A DNA stretch of 64,000 bases from Acidobacteriota bacterium. GTDB taxonomy: Bacteria > Acidobacteriota > Blastocatellia > Pyrinomonadales > Pyrinomonadaceae. Below the pieces are notes generated by a model that was given only the letters and a program-made list of their open reading frames with translations, was not told the origin of the DNA and did no database searches. The position numbers were made by a program, and so were the translations under genes. The stretch is taken from contig JADJOS010000001.1 in NCBI GenBank assembly GCA_016713675.1, forward strand, positions 1,736,001-1,800,000, given 5' to 3'. Shown here in pieces: positions 49,998 to 58,929 of this stretch (positions within the stretch are counted from its first letter, which is position 1; the number at the start of each line of letters is the position of its first letter).

Positions 49998-52054
49998 AAC
50001 TTAACGCGAGAATCAAATACTTGCACCTCGCTGCCGATCGGCAGTACGAAAAGCCGTGTGCCGTCGGGGCTGAAATACGCTCCGTACATCGACGTTTCGA
50101 AAGGCATTGTTAACACCGTTTCGCCGGTTCTCGTGTCCCAGAGTTTTACAGTCTGGTCAGACGATGCCGAGACGAGGCGTTTGCCGTCGGGGCTGAACGA
50201 GATGCCATAGATGCCTTCGTCGTGATTCAACACAAGCTGAATATTGCGGAGTTTTGTATCGAAAACCTTTGCGGAGCGCCCGGATGCGGCAGCAATCTGC
50301 TTCCCGTCAGGGCTGAAAGCTATTGACAACACGCGGCCTGTGCCAGCCGATACGTTCCCGAGCGTTTTGCCGTTTGCGGCATCCCAGAGAATTACCGAGC
50401 CATCGGTGCCGCCCGTCGCGAATATTTTGCCGTCACGTGTTGACGTGATGAATGTCGTACCGTTCTTGTGATTGAGATCGCGAACGAGTTTTCCCGTTTC
50501 TGCATCCCAGATCTTCGCACTGTCGGCCGATGATGTTGCAAAGACATTTTTGCCATCGGGGCTGAAATCAACAGAGATCAGTTGATTGCCACCTTTGACT
50601 TCTTCAAACGTCCGCAGTTCAGTCTTGCTCTCGATATCCCACAATTTGATCGTATTGTCGTTCCCGACGCTTGCCAACCGTTTGCCGTCCGGGCTAAATG
50701 CGACAGCATTCGCCGACTGGCCGTGAGCCTGCCATACGGCGGTTTCGGTTCCGGTTGCGAGATTCCACAGTCGCAATTTGCCCATCCACGCAGCAGTTGC
50801 GGCCGTTTTGCCATCGGGGCTGACTGCAAATCCGTACGCGCTGCCATCGTGTTTCCAACTTTGTCGCTTCGCGTCGTCCGGTGAGAAATTCCATGTCTTA
50901 ACGGTGGCGTCGCCCGAGGCAGTGTAGAAAGTTTTTCCTTCCGGGCCGACGGCTACGGCGTTGACGCTTTTTGTGTGTCCGTGAAGAGAAGTTAACTCAT
51001 TTCCGGTTGCGGCGTCCCACAGTTTTAGGCTCTGATCTGTGGAAACCGAAACCAGATTTTTCCCGTCGGGCGTGAACGCGATGCCGTTGACCCATTTCGC
51101 ATGGCCGGTGCCGGCTCCGCCGAGTTTTCTAGCCATTTTTCCGGTTGCGGTGTCCCAAATTCGAATAGCATTGTCCTTGCCGCCCGCAGCCAGCCACTTT
51201 CCGTCGGGGCTGAACGCTATCGCTTGCCCCGCCTTGTAAACCTCGTCGCCTTCGCTTTGCATCACGGTAGGCTCGCCCCATTTTGCCGTGTCCCACACGG
51301 CGACGATCTTGTCGACTTCCCACGAAGCGACAGCTAGCCGTTTCCCGTCCGGACTGAATGCGATCGCGACGAGCGGCTTGATACCGTATTCGAGTTGTTT
51401 TATAGATCTTCCGGTTAGGGCGTCCCAAACCTCGACAATTCCCCAAACGCCGCGTGCCTGTGTGACATTCCACGAGCAGGCCGCGATAAATGCTCCGTCA
51501 GGGCTAAAGGCGACCGCCGTAATACCTCTGCCCTGACCCTGAAATCGCCGGACCTCGTTTTTTGCTGCGATATCCCAAACTATGACCAAATGACGCGAGA
51601 ATGTGGCGGCGAGACCTTTGCCGTCCGGCGAGAACGTGACTGACTGCGGGGAAAGTTTTGCATCAGTAAAAGTAAAAACCTCTGATCCGGTGGTCAGATC
51701 GATTATCTTGATCGTGCGATCTGACGAGGCACTCGCCAAAAGCTTACCGTCCGGGCTAACGGCAACAGCGGTAACGGGTGCGGTATGCATTATGCGTGAC
51801 AACGCGTGCTGACTGGTCTGAGCATTGAGATAGGCCCATTCCCAGCCGCGATATTTGACCGGGGCCGCATCGATCCAACGCCTTGCCTCGCCTGTTTCGT
51901 TGACGCGCAGGGCATTTGAGGCCGCAGCAATATGGGCGAGATAGGATCGATACTCGATGTCAGCTTTCTGTGAAACCGCTATCCGGGAACACGCGGCGAA
52001 GATGAACAGTAGGCTGACCATCCGAAGCAGTTTGGCAATTGTGTGGTATTTCAT
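49994..52054 (-). CDS. Secreted WD40-repeat protein with WEW linker
   Basis: The protein of about 686 residues has a signal sequence (MKYHTIAKLLRMVSLLFIFA, with a possible lipobox FAACS), then a segment RSYLAHIAAASNALRVNETG ... RGWEWAYLNAQTSQ, and fourteen or so WD40 repeats, each with FSPDGK and a W-D dipeptide (for example VTFSPDGKGLAATFSRHLVI). The WEW-containing segment normally links a protein kinase to a WD40 domain in Planctomycetes and related bacteria. Here the kinase is missing and the protein is exported. The role is presumably protein binding in the envelope. Confidence 0.85.
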   Translation of the reverse strand: MKYHTIAKLLRMVSLLFIFAACSRIAVSQKADIEYRSYLAHIAAASNALRVNETGEARRWIDAAPVKYRGWEWAYLNAQTSQHALSRIMHTAPVTAVAVSPDGKLLASASSDRTIKIIDLTTGSEVFTFTDAKLSPQSVTFSPDGKGLAATFSRHLVIVWDIAAKNEVRRFQGQGRGITAVAFSPDGAFIAACSWNVTQARGVWGIVEVWDALTGRSIKQLEYGIKPLVAIAFSPDGKRLAVASWEVDKIVAVWDTAKWGEPTVMQSEGDEVYKAGQAIAFSPDGKWLAAGGKDNAIRIWDTATGKMARKLGGAGTGHAKWVNGIAFTPDGKNLVSVSTDQSLKLWDAATGNELTSLHGHTKSVNAVAVGPEGKTFYTASGDATVKTWNFSPDDAKRQSWKHDGSAYGFAVSPDGKTAATAAWMGKLRLWNLATGTETAVWQAHGQSANAVAFSPDGKRLASVGNDNTIKLWDIESKTELRTFEEVKGGNQLISVDFSPDGKNVFATSSADSAKIWDAETGKLVRDLNHKNGTTFITSTRDGKIFATGGTDGSVILWDAANGKTLGNVSAGTGRVLSIAFSPDGKQIAAASGRSAKVFDTKLRNIQLVLNHDEGIYGISFSPDGKRLVSASSDQTVKLWDTRTGETVLTMPFETSMYGAYFSPDGTRLFVLPIGSEVQVFDSRVKF

Positions 52055-52094
52055 TAAATGAATTCTATACGACTCCGTGATAATATGTTTGACC

Positions 52095-52754
52095 ATGCTG
52101 ACTAAGGAAACACTTGATTTTCTCAAAAAACTCTCCACAAACAACAACCGCGAATGGTTTCAGGCGAACAAAAAGGCATTCGACGCGGCTCAGGACAATA
52201 TGACGGCTTTTGCCGGTTACCTGATCGGCGAGATCGGCAAATTCGATGACATCGTTGCCGATATCGACCCGAAAATATGCGTTTTTCGCATCTATCGCGA
52301 TGTTCGATTTTCAAAGGACAAGAGCCCGTACAAAGTAAATCTCGGAGCCTACATCAGCCCCGGCGGCCGCAAATCGATGCAGCCCGGTTACTATTTTCAC
52401 CTGCAGCCCGGAGCGAGCTTTGTCGCCGGCGGCAAACATATTCCCGACGGCCCGGAACTGCTGAAAATACGCACCGCGATCGCCGCAAATACACACGAAT
52501 TTCTCAAGATCATCAGTAAGAAAAGTTACTCTGATACCTTCGGCGAAATGCGCGGTGACCGTCTCAAATCTGCCCCGAAAGGCTTCGATCCCGAACACAA
52601 AGCCGTCGAACATCTAAAACTAAAAGAGTTCATGGCCTACACCGAGCTGCACGATGACGAGTTTCTAGTGTCGTCCGAGTTTCCAAAATATCTCGGGAAA
52701 ACGATGAAAGAGATGTATCCGCTGATCTCGTTCTTGCGGAAGTCACTAACATGA
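52095..52754 (+). CDS. DUF2461 family protein
   Basis: This 219-residue protein matches DUF2461 (TIGR02453): LTKETLDFLKKLSTNNNREW, FQANKKAFDAAQDNMTAFAG, FRIYRDVRFSKDKSPYKVNL and the GYYFHLQPGASFVAGGKHIP core. The function is unknown, though conserved basic and acidic residues (R-D-x-R-F-S-K-D-K) may indicate catalysis. The ATG at 52095 is used. The TGA stop is the first base triplet of a REP doublet, so the C-terminus may have been set by that insertion. Confidence 0.85.
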   Translation: MLTKETLDFLKKLSTNNNREWFQANKKAFDAAQDNMTAFAGYLIGEIGKFDDIVADIDPKICVFRIYRDVRFSKDKSPYKVNLGAYISPGGRKSMQPGYYFHLQPGASFVAGGKHIPDGPELLKIRTAIAANTHEFLKIISKKSYSDTFGEMRGDRLKSAPKGFDPEHKAVEHLKLKEFMAYTELHDDEFLVSSEFPKYLGKTMKEMYPLISFLRKSLT

Positions 52755-52826
52755 CTGGAGCCGCAAGCATCCTTGCTTGCGGTGCAGGTCTTTTTGGGCA
52801 AGCAGGGATGCTTGCCGCTCCAGTCA
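52752..52826. repeat. REP doublet (REPIN), family D, supplying two stop codons
   Basis: The left arm 52752-52780 (TGACTGGAGCCGCAAGCATC and so on) and right arm 52798-52826 match as reverse complements at 27 of 29 positions. Each arm has an inner hairpin (CAAGCA/TGCTTG). Both ends read TGA outward: the left TGA is the stop of the DUF2461 gene and the right TGA (minus strand) is the stop of the DUF4287/DUF5655 gene. Confidence 0.8.
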
Positions 52827-53396
52827 GTGACACCTTGCGTGCGATAGCTTAAATAATTCCGCCATTTCTCCGTCAAATTGTCCCGCATCGGTGACGACCA
52901 TCATGTGCGAGATCCGCGGCATTGGGCCGGTGAGTTTGGCTTTTTCGACGTTGTCGTCAAACGGCCGGTCGCCGAGGTCTAGGCCGATACGGAGTTCGGC
53001 TTTCTTAATGTTTACCGCTCCGAATTCACGGTTCTCCAGCACCGAGACATAAGTCTTTTTCGGCAAGAAGGTCGCGTCAGGAAAGTTCCTCGCGATGAAC
53101 GCGACAAATGCGTCATACAGCGGACGCATCTCGGCGGCCTTGGCAAACTGATTCTCGAGCAGATCGTCGGTGCTCGCGTAAACGGGTTTGCCGCCGTTTG
53201 CGTGAATACCGGCGAGCAACGAAGCGTGCATGTGCTGAAACTTGTGTTCAGATTTTAGCCATGCGATCACTTCGTTTCGTTTTTTGCTCTGAAATCCGTC
53301 GATTATCTTCAGCCAAGCGGCCAGATCCTTGCCCGTCGAGCCTTTCAGCCCATCCATAAATTCCTTTTCAAATTCGCCTGATGTTTTCTGTGCCAT
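52824..53396 (-). CDS. DUF4287/DUF5655 domain protein
   Basis: The 190-residue protein has the N-terminal DUF4287 (SKKRNEVIAWLKSEHKFQHM HASL region) and the C-terminal DUF5655 (LYDAFVAFIARNFPDATFLP, KTYVSVLENREFGAVNIKKA, ELRIGLDLGDR). The function is unknown. Its C-terminal ISHMMVVTDAGQFDGEMAEL is followed by FKLSHARCH and a TGA lying in the REP doublet, so the natural stop may have been further away. Confidence 0.85.
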   Translation of the reverse strand: MAQKTSGEFEKEFMDGLKGSTGKDLAAWLKIIDGFQSKKRNEVIAWLKSEHKFQHMHASLLAGIHANGGKPVYASTDDLLENQFAKAAEMRPLYDAFVAFIARNFPDATFLPKKTYVSVLENREFGAVNIKKAELRIGLDLGDRPFDDNVEKAKLTGPMPRISHMMVVTDAGQFDGEMAELFKLSHARCH

Positions 53397-53412
53397 AGTC
53401 TCCTTAGAGTCC

Positions 53413-53534
53413 GTAGCCCGGACGTAAGTAAGGGCTCAACTCGCCGTAAAATCAACTCGAACCCGGGACGAAAAAATTGACCTCCCGAGAATTGAGATCA
53501 CACAAACTTGAGCCCTTACTCACGTGCGTGCTAC
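53413..53534. repeat. REP doublet, family B, in the gap before the DUF4287 gene
   Basis: The left copy 53413-53440 (GTAGCCCGGACGTAAGTAAG followed by GGCTCAAC) and right copy 53508-53534 are inverted. Over 27 bases they match as reverse complements at 24 positions. The pair nearly fills the gap between the DUF1761 stop and the DUF4287 start on the minus strand. Confidence 0.7.
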
Positions 53535-53542
53535 TGACCTTC

Positions 53543-53947
53543 CTACCTCCAAATTCCTAGAATAAATCCAATTACCGCGAAATAGACGGTAACATAACCG
53601 CAATTGATCTCCATATATTTCCATGACCTCTGCTCGAACAGTGCGATGATAATAAACATACCAAGTACCCAGATCGACGTCAGTAGACCGACCGCCACAC
53701 CCCATTGCCAGGTCGTACCCGAAGCTCCGAGGAAGAAGGCGAGATTGTAAGACATTATCCACGCAAGCAAAAATGTCAGGCCGAATGTCATTGCCGGATT
53801 GCTCTTTGCAAGTTGTTCGTTCGTCAGGCCGTTTTCCTTTTGCCATAATTTTGCAAATAGGAGAGGTGACCACCAAAGCCCGCCGATAACAAGACTCATG
53901 ACCGCACAAACAAAGACTGCAATATGATTGATATAAATATTTTCCAT
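53543..53947 (-). CDS. DUF1761 family membrane protein
   Basis: The 134-residue protein has four hydrophobic helices and the DUF1761 landmarks: INHIAVFVCAVMSLVIGGLW (helix 1), WWSPLLFAKLWQKENGL, AMTFGLTFLLAWIMSYNLAF and GVAVGLLTSIWVLGMFIIIA, ending ALFEQRSWKYMEINCGY and a last helix. Function is unknown. Small DUF1761 proteins are widespread in Bacteroidota and Acidobacteriota. Confidence 0.85.
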   Translation of the reverse strand: MENIYINHIAVFVCAVMSLVIGGLWWSPLLFAKLWQKENGLTNEQLAKSNPAMTFGLTFLLAWIMSYNLAFFLGASGTTWQWGVAVGLLTSIWVLGMFIIIALFEQRSWKYMEINCGYVTVYFAVIGFILGIWR

Positions 53948-53998
53948 AGCATGGCGATGATAGGCCGCGCCGAAGGCTGTGTATTGGAAAAAATTTAC

Positions 53999-54817
53999 CT
54001 ACCCGACTGGAATATAGTTTTGATAGTTTGTGTGGATCTTAGCGTATTTCTCCGGAGTGAAGCCCGAGAAATGTTTGAAATCGTTAATGAAATGTGACTG
54101 ATCGTAAAAGCCGCATTCGAGCGAGATGCGGCTCCAATCGATATTTGTGGAGGCATCGATCGTTTTAACAGCTTTCTGAAAACGCATTATCTTCAAATAG
54201 GATTTTGGCGTCACGCCGACTTGGCGACGAAACATTTCGGCAAAGTGCTTCTTCGAATAGCCGATCTTTTCGTTCATACGCGCTATGTTCAACGCGTCGG
54301 GCCGCTCGGTCATTTCACCGATCGCGAACGCAACACAAGGGTTTACCTCCATCTGCGAGCGAAACTCCTTGATCAGAAAGTCCTCGACGATCCGAAAGCG
54401 TAAATTGATATCTCTCGTACCGAGTAAACGCTCACGCAACGATCCGAAATCCGTACCCCAGACCAGATCGGCATCTATGACACTGTCGGCGATCTCCTGC
54501 ATCGGAAACGGAAAGAAAGAGGCTGCCATGCCTTTTTTGAACGAGATGACCATCATCTCAGATTTATTGCCGGCCGGAATTGTTATCGGCTCGGTCCGCA
54601 GTCCCGATGCCCAGACGTGATGACAAGCCTGTATCTCCAACAAGCTTGTGTTGTCGTAAATGAATTGAGGAGTGTCGTGAAAATCGATCAGGATCTCGGT
54701 ATCGCCGTTTGGAAGAAAGCGGTCGAAATTGTGAGCAAAGCTCACATCGTTAAAATAGACAATCATCTCGACAAACTGATCAAGCGGAAATCCGGGAATG
54801 TGGAACTGATAGATCAT
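53999..54817 (-). CDS. AraC-family transcriptional regulator
   Basis: This 272-residue regulator has a DUF6597/AraC-ligand-like N-terminal domain (PGFPLDQFVEMIVYFNDVSF, LPNGDTEILIDFHDTPQ) and a C-terminal double helix-turn-helix: IARMNEKIGYSKKHFAEMFR (first) and the second with CGFYDQSHFINDFKHFSGFT, ending PEKYAKIHTN. The AraC signature residues are intact. The target is unknown; nearest genes are a DUF1761 membrane protein and an FMN reductase. Confidence 0.9.
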   Translation of the reverse strand: MIYQFHIPGFPLDQFVEMIVYFNDVSFAHNFDRFLPNGDTEILIDFHDTPQFIYDNTSLLEIQACHHVWASGLRTEPITIPAGNKSEMMVISFKKGMAASFFPFPMQEIADSVIDADLVWGTDFGSLRERLLGTRDINLRFRIVEDFLIKEFRSQMEVNPCVAFAIGEMTERPDALNIARMNEKIGYSKKHFAEMFRRQVGVTPKSYLKIMRFQKAVKTIDASTNIDWSRISLECGFYDQSHFINDFKHFSGFTPEKYAKIHTNYQNYIPVG

Positions 54818-54847
54818 CGGACTCGCAACGCCCGGTTCGCGAGCGTT

Positions 54848-55414
54848 TTAGTGTTTTAGCACACCTGCGAGCGAAGCGCCAAGATTCTCGAGGATATGTT
54901 TAGTTTTTTCATCGATCATCTCAACGCCGTCACCATCAAATTTTTGTCCGACAAATGCGACCGCAACCTCAGCCGGCAGTACGTGGACACCCATTATTGA
55001 AAGAACACCGCGAAGATGTGCGAGGCAGCGGATACCGCCGAACTGGCCCGGCGAGGCAGTTATCAGAGCAGCCGTTTTGCCTTTGATCGGGCCGTACATC
55101 CCGTATTTACCGTTGGCACGTGAAAGCCAGTCGATCGCATTTTTGAATCCGCCGGGAATCCCGCCGTTATATTCAGGGGACGAGATGAGAAAGCCGTCGT
55201 GATCGTTGAATACGTCCTGTAACCGCAATGCGTTTTCATCAAACGCACCGTTAGCTTGTATATCCGCGTCGTAGATCGGAAGCGGGAAATCGCGCAGATC
55301 GATTACAGTGACGTCGGCACCCGCCTCACGGGCACCATTGGCAGCGATATTTAGGACGCGTTTGTTGTATGAATGTTCGCGAAAGCTACCCGCGACGGCT
55401 AGTATTTTTGACAT
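54848..55414 (-). CDS. NAD(P)H-dependent FMN reductase
   Basis: The 188-residue flavodoxin-like protein matches NADPH-dependent FMN reductases: KILAVAGSFREHSYNKRVLN for phosphate binding, DLRDFPLPIYDADIQANGAF and FNDHDGFLISSPEYNGGIPG with the SPEYN signature, then KTAALITASPGQFGGIRCLA. The start at 55414 is 4 bp after the rpiB stop, so both are likely in one transcript. Confidence 0.88.
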   Translation of the reverse strand: MSKILAVAGSFREHSYNKRVLNIAANGAREAGADVTVIDLRDFPLPIYDADIQANGAFDENALRLQDVFNDHDGFLISSPEYNGGIPGGFKNAIDWLSRANGKYGMYGPIKGKTAALITASPGQFGGIRCLAHLRGVLSIMGVHVLPAEVAVAFVGQKFDGDGVEMIDEKTKHILENLGASLAGVLKH

Positions 55415-55418
55415 ATTT

Positions 55419-55868
55419 TTAGCAAAGGTCGTCGCGTTCGATCTGTGAAATCTTATCGACGCGCGGTGCATGTCGGCCGCCTTCGAAATCAGTGGTGAAA
55501 AAGGCCTTTACTATATTGGCCATTTCTTCTTTTGAGGCGAACCGCGCCGGAAGAGCAAGCACATTCGCATTATTATGCTGGCGAGCGAGCCTGGCAATAT
55601 CTTCGTTCCAAGCGACCGCTGCACGGACGCCTTTCACCTTATTGGCGGAAATCGCCATGCCGGTGCCCGAGCCGCACATCAACAGGCCTTGATCGACGTC
55701 ACCATTCGCGACGGCTTCGGCCACCTTACGGGCAAAATCGGGATAGTCGACCGAGGCGGACGACATTGTACCGACATCGACAAATTCGATCCCGAGAGCT
55801 TCGAGTGTGGGCTTGATGCTCTCTTTTTCTTCAAAACCTGCGTGGTCGGCACCGATGGCGATTTTCAT
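55419..55868 (-). CDS. rpiB: Ribose 5-phosphate isomerase B
   Basis: This LacAB/RpiB enzyme (149 residues) interconverts ribose and ribulose 5-phosphate. Marks are the N-terminal MKIAIGADHAGFEEKESIKP with the phosphate-binding Asp-His, VDYPDFARKVAEAV and the catalytic cysteine in LLMCGSGTGMAISANKVKGV near residue 67, then NNANVLALPARFASKEEMAN. Length fits the family. The ATG at 55868 is the standard start. Confidence 0.92.
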   Translation of the reverse strand: MKIAIGADHAGFEEKESIKPTLEALGIEFVDVGTMSSASVDYPDFARKVAEAVANGDVDQGLLMCGSGTGMAISANKVKGVRAAVAWNEDIARLARQHNNANVLALPARFASKEEMANIVKAFFTTDFEGGRHAPRVDKISQIERDDLC

Positions 55869-56013
55869 AATGTTTAGTTGATCGAAGCTAAATTCTAGCC
55901 GTAATTCGCAAATCGGGCAAAAATCGCGCGATTGTTTTCGACTGGGCAACTAATAATTTGTGCAAGAACTCATAGTTTGAAACGTTCATAAGCCACAGTT
56001 TGGGGAAAAGACT

Positions 56014-57321
56014 ATGAAAATTTCAAAATTAGCGTTGATCTTGGTGCTCTGCCTGTCGTTTACGGCTCTTACTTTTGCTGCAACGGCAGAGGAATTGGCG
56101 GCGAATGCGGTCTCGAATGACAAAGACCTGGCGACCGCTTCCATCACGGAACTTCGCGAAATGGGCCGCGTCGGGCTGGATGCACTTTTTACAAAATACG
56201 CAGCCGAGATCGACCGTTTCAAGACGACTGGAGAAGTGGACGAGCAATGGCTGCGTATCTCGGCGGCACTCGATAACGTTTCGATGCAGAAGGACGATTA
56301 TGCCTCGCAGCTCTTTTGGTACACAGATATCGAAGAAGCAAAACGGGTCGCAGACAAACAGAACAAACCGATATTGAGTCTTCGCCTGCTGGGCAACCTC
56401 AACGAGGAATTCAGTTGTGCTAACAGCCGCCTGTTTAGGGCGTTGCTTTACCCGAACGCGGAGGTCTCAAAGTACCTTCGTGATAACTATATTCTGCATT
56501 GGCGATCGATACGTCCGGCACCGCGCGTGACGATCGATTTTGGCGACGGACGCAAGATCGAACGAACGATAACAGGTAATTCGATCCACTATATTGTGGA
56601 TGAGGACGGCACGATAATCGACGCTTTGCCGGGACTTTATAGTCCGCGGGCGTTTCTCAAGTATCTTACCGATGGCCGCGAGATATCTAAAATAGCCGGG
56701 AATTTCCCAAAAAATGACCGGGCACGAGCCTTTATGCGATACCGCCAGATGAACTTTGACCAGATCAAGCAAAAACGCGACAAAGCGGTCGGATATGCAA
56801 AGGTCGAACTCAAAGAAACACCAGCGGACAATTCGGGCCTCGTGCTTGCAGCACCAAGTGCACTTTCGGCGGCCCCGATCGCGACGGCAAAAATGGTCGT
56901 GACAGACGAATATTCGATTTTACGGGTATATGATGATTTCGCTAAATTTGAACCTGCGGTGACCTTTACCGACTGGGACAAACTCGCGAAACTGTATTCA
57001 CCGGTACTCAAGATCGACGACAACAGCCGTGCTTTCATTCGCCGGCAAAATGCAAAGACAGGGCTGACAGAAAGCGAATTCAAGGGTTTGCTCGCAAAAC
57101 TAGAAAGCTTCGTCGCACTCGACACGACGCGGAATGATTTTCTCTACCACACCAAGATCTATGAGTGGCTAAACGCAAATCGGGGTACCGAAGCATTGGA
57201 AACCTTCAATGATCGCGTCTATACCGATATATTCAAGACGCCGGGCTCGGACAAATGGCTCGGGCTGTATTCGTCCGATGTCTACACGGCTCTTGATGGC
57301 AATGGCATAATTAATAGATGA
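56014..57321 (+). CDS. Exported protein with thioredoxin-like segment
   Basis: The 435-residue protein has a signal sequence (MKISKLALILVLCLSFTALT, ending TFAA). Residues about 100-200 look like a thioredoxin-like fold (FWYTDIEEAKRVADKQNKPI, LSLRLLGNLNEEFSCANSRL, FRALLYPNAEVSKYLRDNYI), with SCANSR where the redox CxxC would be, so it lacks the usual pair. The rest is helical with no recognised motif. It is followed by a good terminator and stands alone. The assignment to a thioredoxin-like superfamily is tentative. Confidence 0.6.
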   Translation: MKISKLALILVLCLSFTALTFAATAEELAANAVSNDKDLATASITELREMGRVGLDALFTKYAAEIDRFKTTGEVDEQWLRISAALDNVSMQKDDYASQLFWYTDIEEAKRVADKQNKPILSLRLLGNLNEEFSCANSRLFRALLYPNAEVSKYLRDNYILHWRSIRPAPRVTIDFGDGRKIERTITGNSIHYIVDEDGTIIDALPGLYSPRAFLKYLTDGREISKIAGNFPKNDRARAFMRYRQMNFDQIKQKRDKAVGYAKVELKETPADNSGLVLAAPSALSAAPIATAKMVVTDEYSILRVYDDFAKFEPAVTFTDWDKLAKLYSPVLKIDDNSRAFIRRQNAKTGLTESEFKGLLAKLESFVALDTTRNDFLYHTKIYEWLNANRGTEALETFNDRVYTDIFKTPGSDKWLGLYSSDVYTALDGNGIINR

Positions 57322-57357
57322 AAGCCAAATAAATAAGAAGTTAGAATTTGTTTTTTG

Positions 57358-57391
57358 AAGCTGTCCAAGAGGTCTCTTGGGCGGCTTTTTT
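57358..57391 (+). terminator. Rho-independent terminator
   Basis: The stem AAGCTGTCCAAGA/TCTTGGGCGGCTT, including several G-T pairs, with a 4-nt loop is followed by TTTTT. It lies 37 bp past the stop of the exported thioredoxin-like protein gene. Confidence 0.8.
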
Positions 57392-57501
57392 AATGCGGGA
57401 GTTTTTGGGACTTAGGTTCAGCCCGCTCTTTCTTTTTGAAAAGTTTGTTGGAGCGCACCAAAGGGCATATAATCGCAACAGATCTCGCATCTATCGAAAA
57501 G

Positions 57502-58929
57502 ATGATAAGAACTTTGGTAAAATCCCTGCTGCTTTTGGCTGCGTTTGCGGTCAATGCATCTGCGCAGGAATTTTTGCCTGAGCTCGTGAAACGCATAAAG
57601 CCGTCGGCTGTCGCGATCGAGACGTTTGACGCCAAGGACAATCCGATAGCACGCGGGAGTGGTTTTTTCATTGCTCCGGACCGCGTTATCACAAATCGGC
57701 ATGTGATCGAGAGATCAAGCCGTGTCGTGATACATCTGCTTGACGGCAAGAAGTTTACGGTCCGCGGCGTGTTGGCCGTCGATGGCGAGGGCGACCTTGC
57801 TCTGCTCCAGGTTGATGTTCCGCGGGCCCTCGCAGTGCCGCTGCCGATCGTTCGTGCGGTGCCGCAGGAAGGCGAATCGATCGTTGTCATCGGTAATCCC
57901 TTCGGACTCGAAGGCAGTGTTTCCAACGGTATTGTTTCGGCTGTTCGCGAGATCTCAGGTTACGGCAAGATCATTCAAATTACGGCGTCGATATCGCCCG
58001 GTTCTTCGGGGTCGCCTGTGGTCAATATGGCCGGCCAAGTCATCGGCGTCGCGACTTTGCAGGCTGCCGAAGGGCAAAATCTGAATTTTGCCGTTCCGGC
58101 CGAACGCATCGCTCAGCTAAAGATCACCGAACTCCAAACATTTTCGACGCTTAACTCTGAAGCTGCAAAAAGTAAACGTTCGTCGGCCGAGAGGCTCTAT
58201 TCGCAAGGTCTGGCTCAGATGTCGCGTGACGATTACGCTCGGGCTGTCCCGTATTTTGAACGAGCCGTCGAAGCAGATCCGAATTATGCGGAGGCGTGGT
58301 ATCAGGCGGGGTTTTGCTATGGCATTCTGGGGCGTCACGCCGAAGCGTTGAAGGCGTCGCGTACGGCCGCAAAACTCAGGCCGGAATGGGCAGCGACCTA
58401 TATAAACATTGGTGCATCCAGCTACGCACTTGGGCAATATAAGGATGCCGTCGAAGCCTATCGGCAGGCCGTCAGGCTCGACGAAGACAACGCGGACACA
58501 CAGTATTCACTGGGCCTTACCTTTGGCAAAATGAATCGTGTCGACGAAGAGATACTTGCCTTTCGCCGTGCGATCGCGATCAAGCCCGATCACGTGAATT
58601 CGATCGAAAAACTCGGTCTGGCACTCTATAAACAAAAGCGTTACGGCGATTCTGCGGTCATTTTCGATCAGCTAAAAACATACAAGCCGGATGCCAAAAC
58701 ATACAATTATCTCGGCGAAAGCTACCTCGAAGCGGGCAAACCAGACGAGAGTATTGAGGCACTGAACAGTGCGCTCGGCTACAACCCTGACTTTGACAAA
58801 GCCCGTTACAACCTCGGCCGTGCCTATCTAAAACAAGGTAACCGCGACCTCGCTCAGGTCCAATACGAGATACTCAAAAATTCCCGGTCAGACTGGGCAG
58901 ACAGGCTCTATGTCTTGTTAAATCCCTAA
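57502..58929 (+). CDS. Trypsin-like serine protease with C-terminal TPR repeats
   Basis: The 475-residue exported protein has a signal sequence (MIRTLVKSLLLLAAFAVNAS, ending AQ). Residues about 25-200 are an HtrA/trypsin-like protease: GSGFFIAPDRVITNRHVIER with the His, DGEGDLALLQVDVPRALAVP with the Asp and ITASISPGSSGSPVVNMAGQ with the Ser. There is no PDZ domain; instead seven or more TPRs follow (SAERLYSQGLAQMSRDDYAR, AEAWYQAGFCYGILGRHAEA and so on). Such proteases with TPRs are scaffolded in the periplasm. The ATG at 57502 gives the signal peptide. Confidence 0.88.
   Translation: MIRTLVKSLLLLAAFAVNASAQEFLPELVKRIKPSAVAIETFDAKDNPIARGSGFFIAPDRVITNRHVIERSSRVVIHLLDGKKFTVRGVLAVDGEGDLALLQVDVPRALAVPLPIVRAVPQEGESIVVIGNPFGLEGSVSNGIVSAVREISGYGKIIQITASISPGSSGSPVVNMAGQVIGVATLQAAEGQNLNFAVPAERIAQLKITELQTFSTLNSEAAKSKRSSAERLYSQGLAQMSRDDYARAVPYFERAVEADPNYAEAWYQAGFCYGILGRHAEALKASRTAAKLRPEWAATYINIGASSYALGQYKDAVEAYRQAVRLDEDNADTQYSLGLTFGKMNRVDEEILAFRRAIAIKPDHVNSIEKLGLALYKQKRYGDSAVIFDQLKTYKPDAKTYNYLGESYLEAGKPDESIEALNSALGYNPDFDKARYNLGRAYLKQGNRDLAQVQYEILKNSRSDWADRLYVLLNP

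Noticed and set aside
56340..56420. Redox-active thioredoxin in the exported protein at 56014
   Set aside because: The expected CxxC is replaced by a single cysteine (SCANSR), so classic disulfide chemistry is unlikely.
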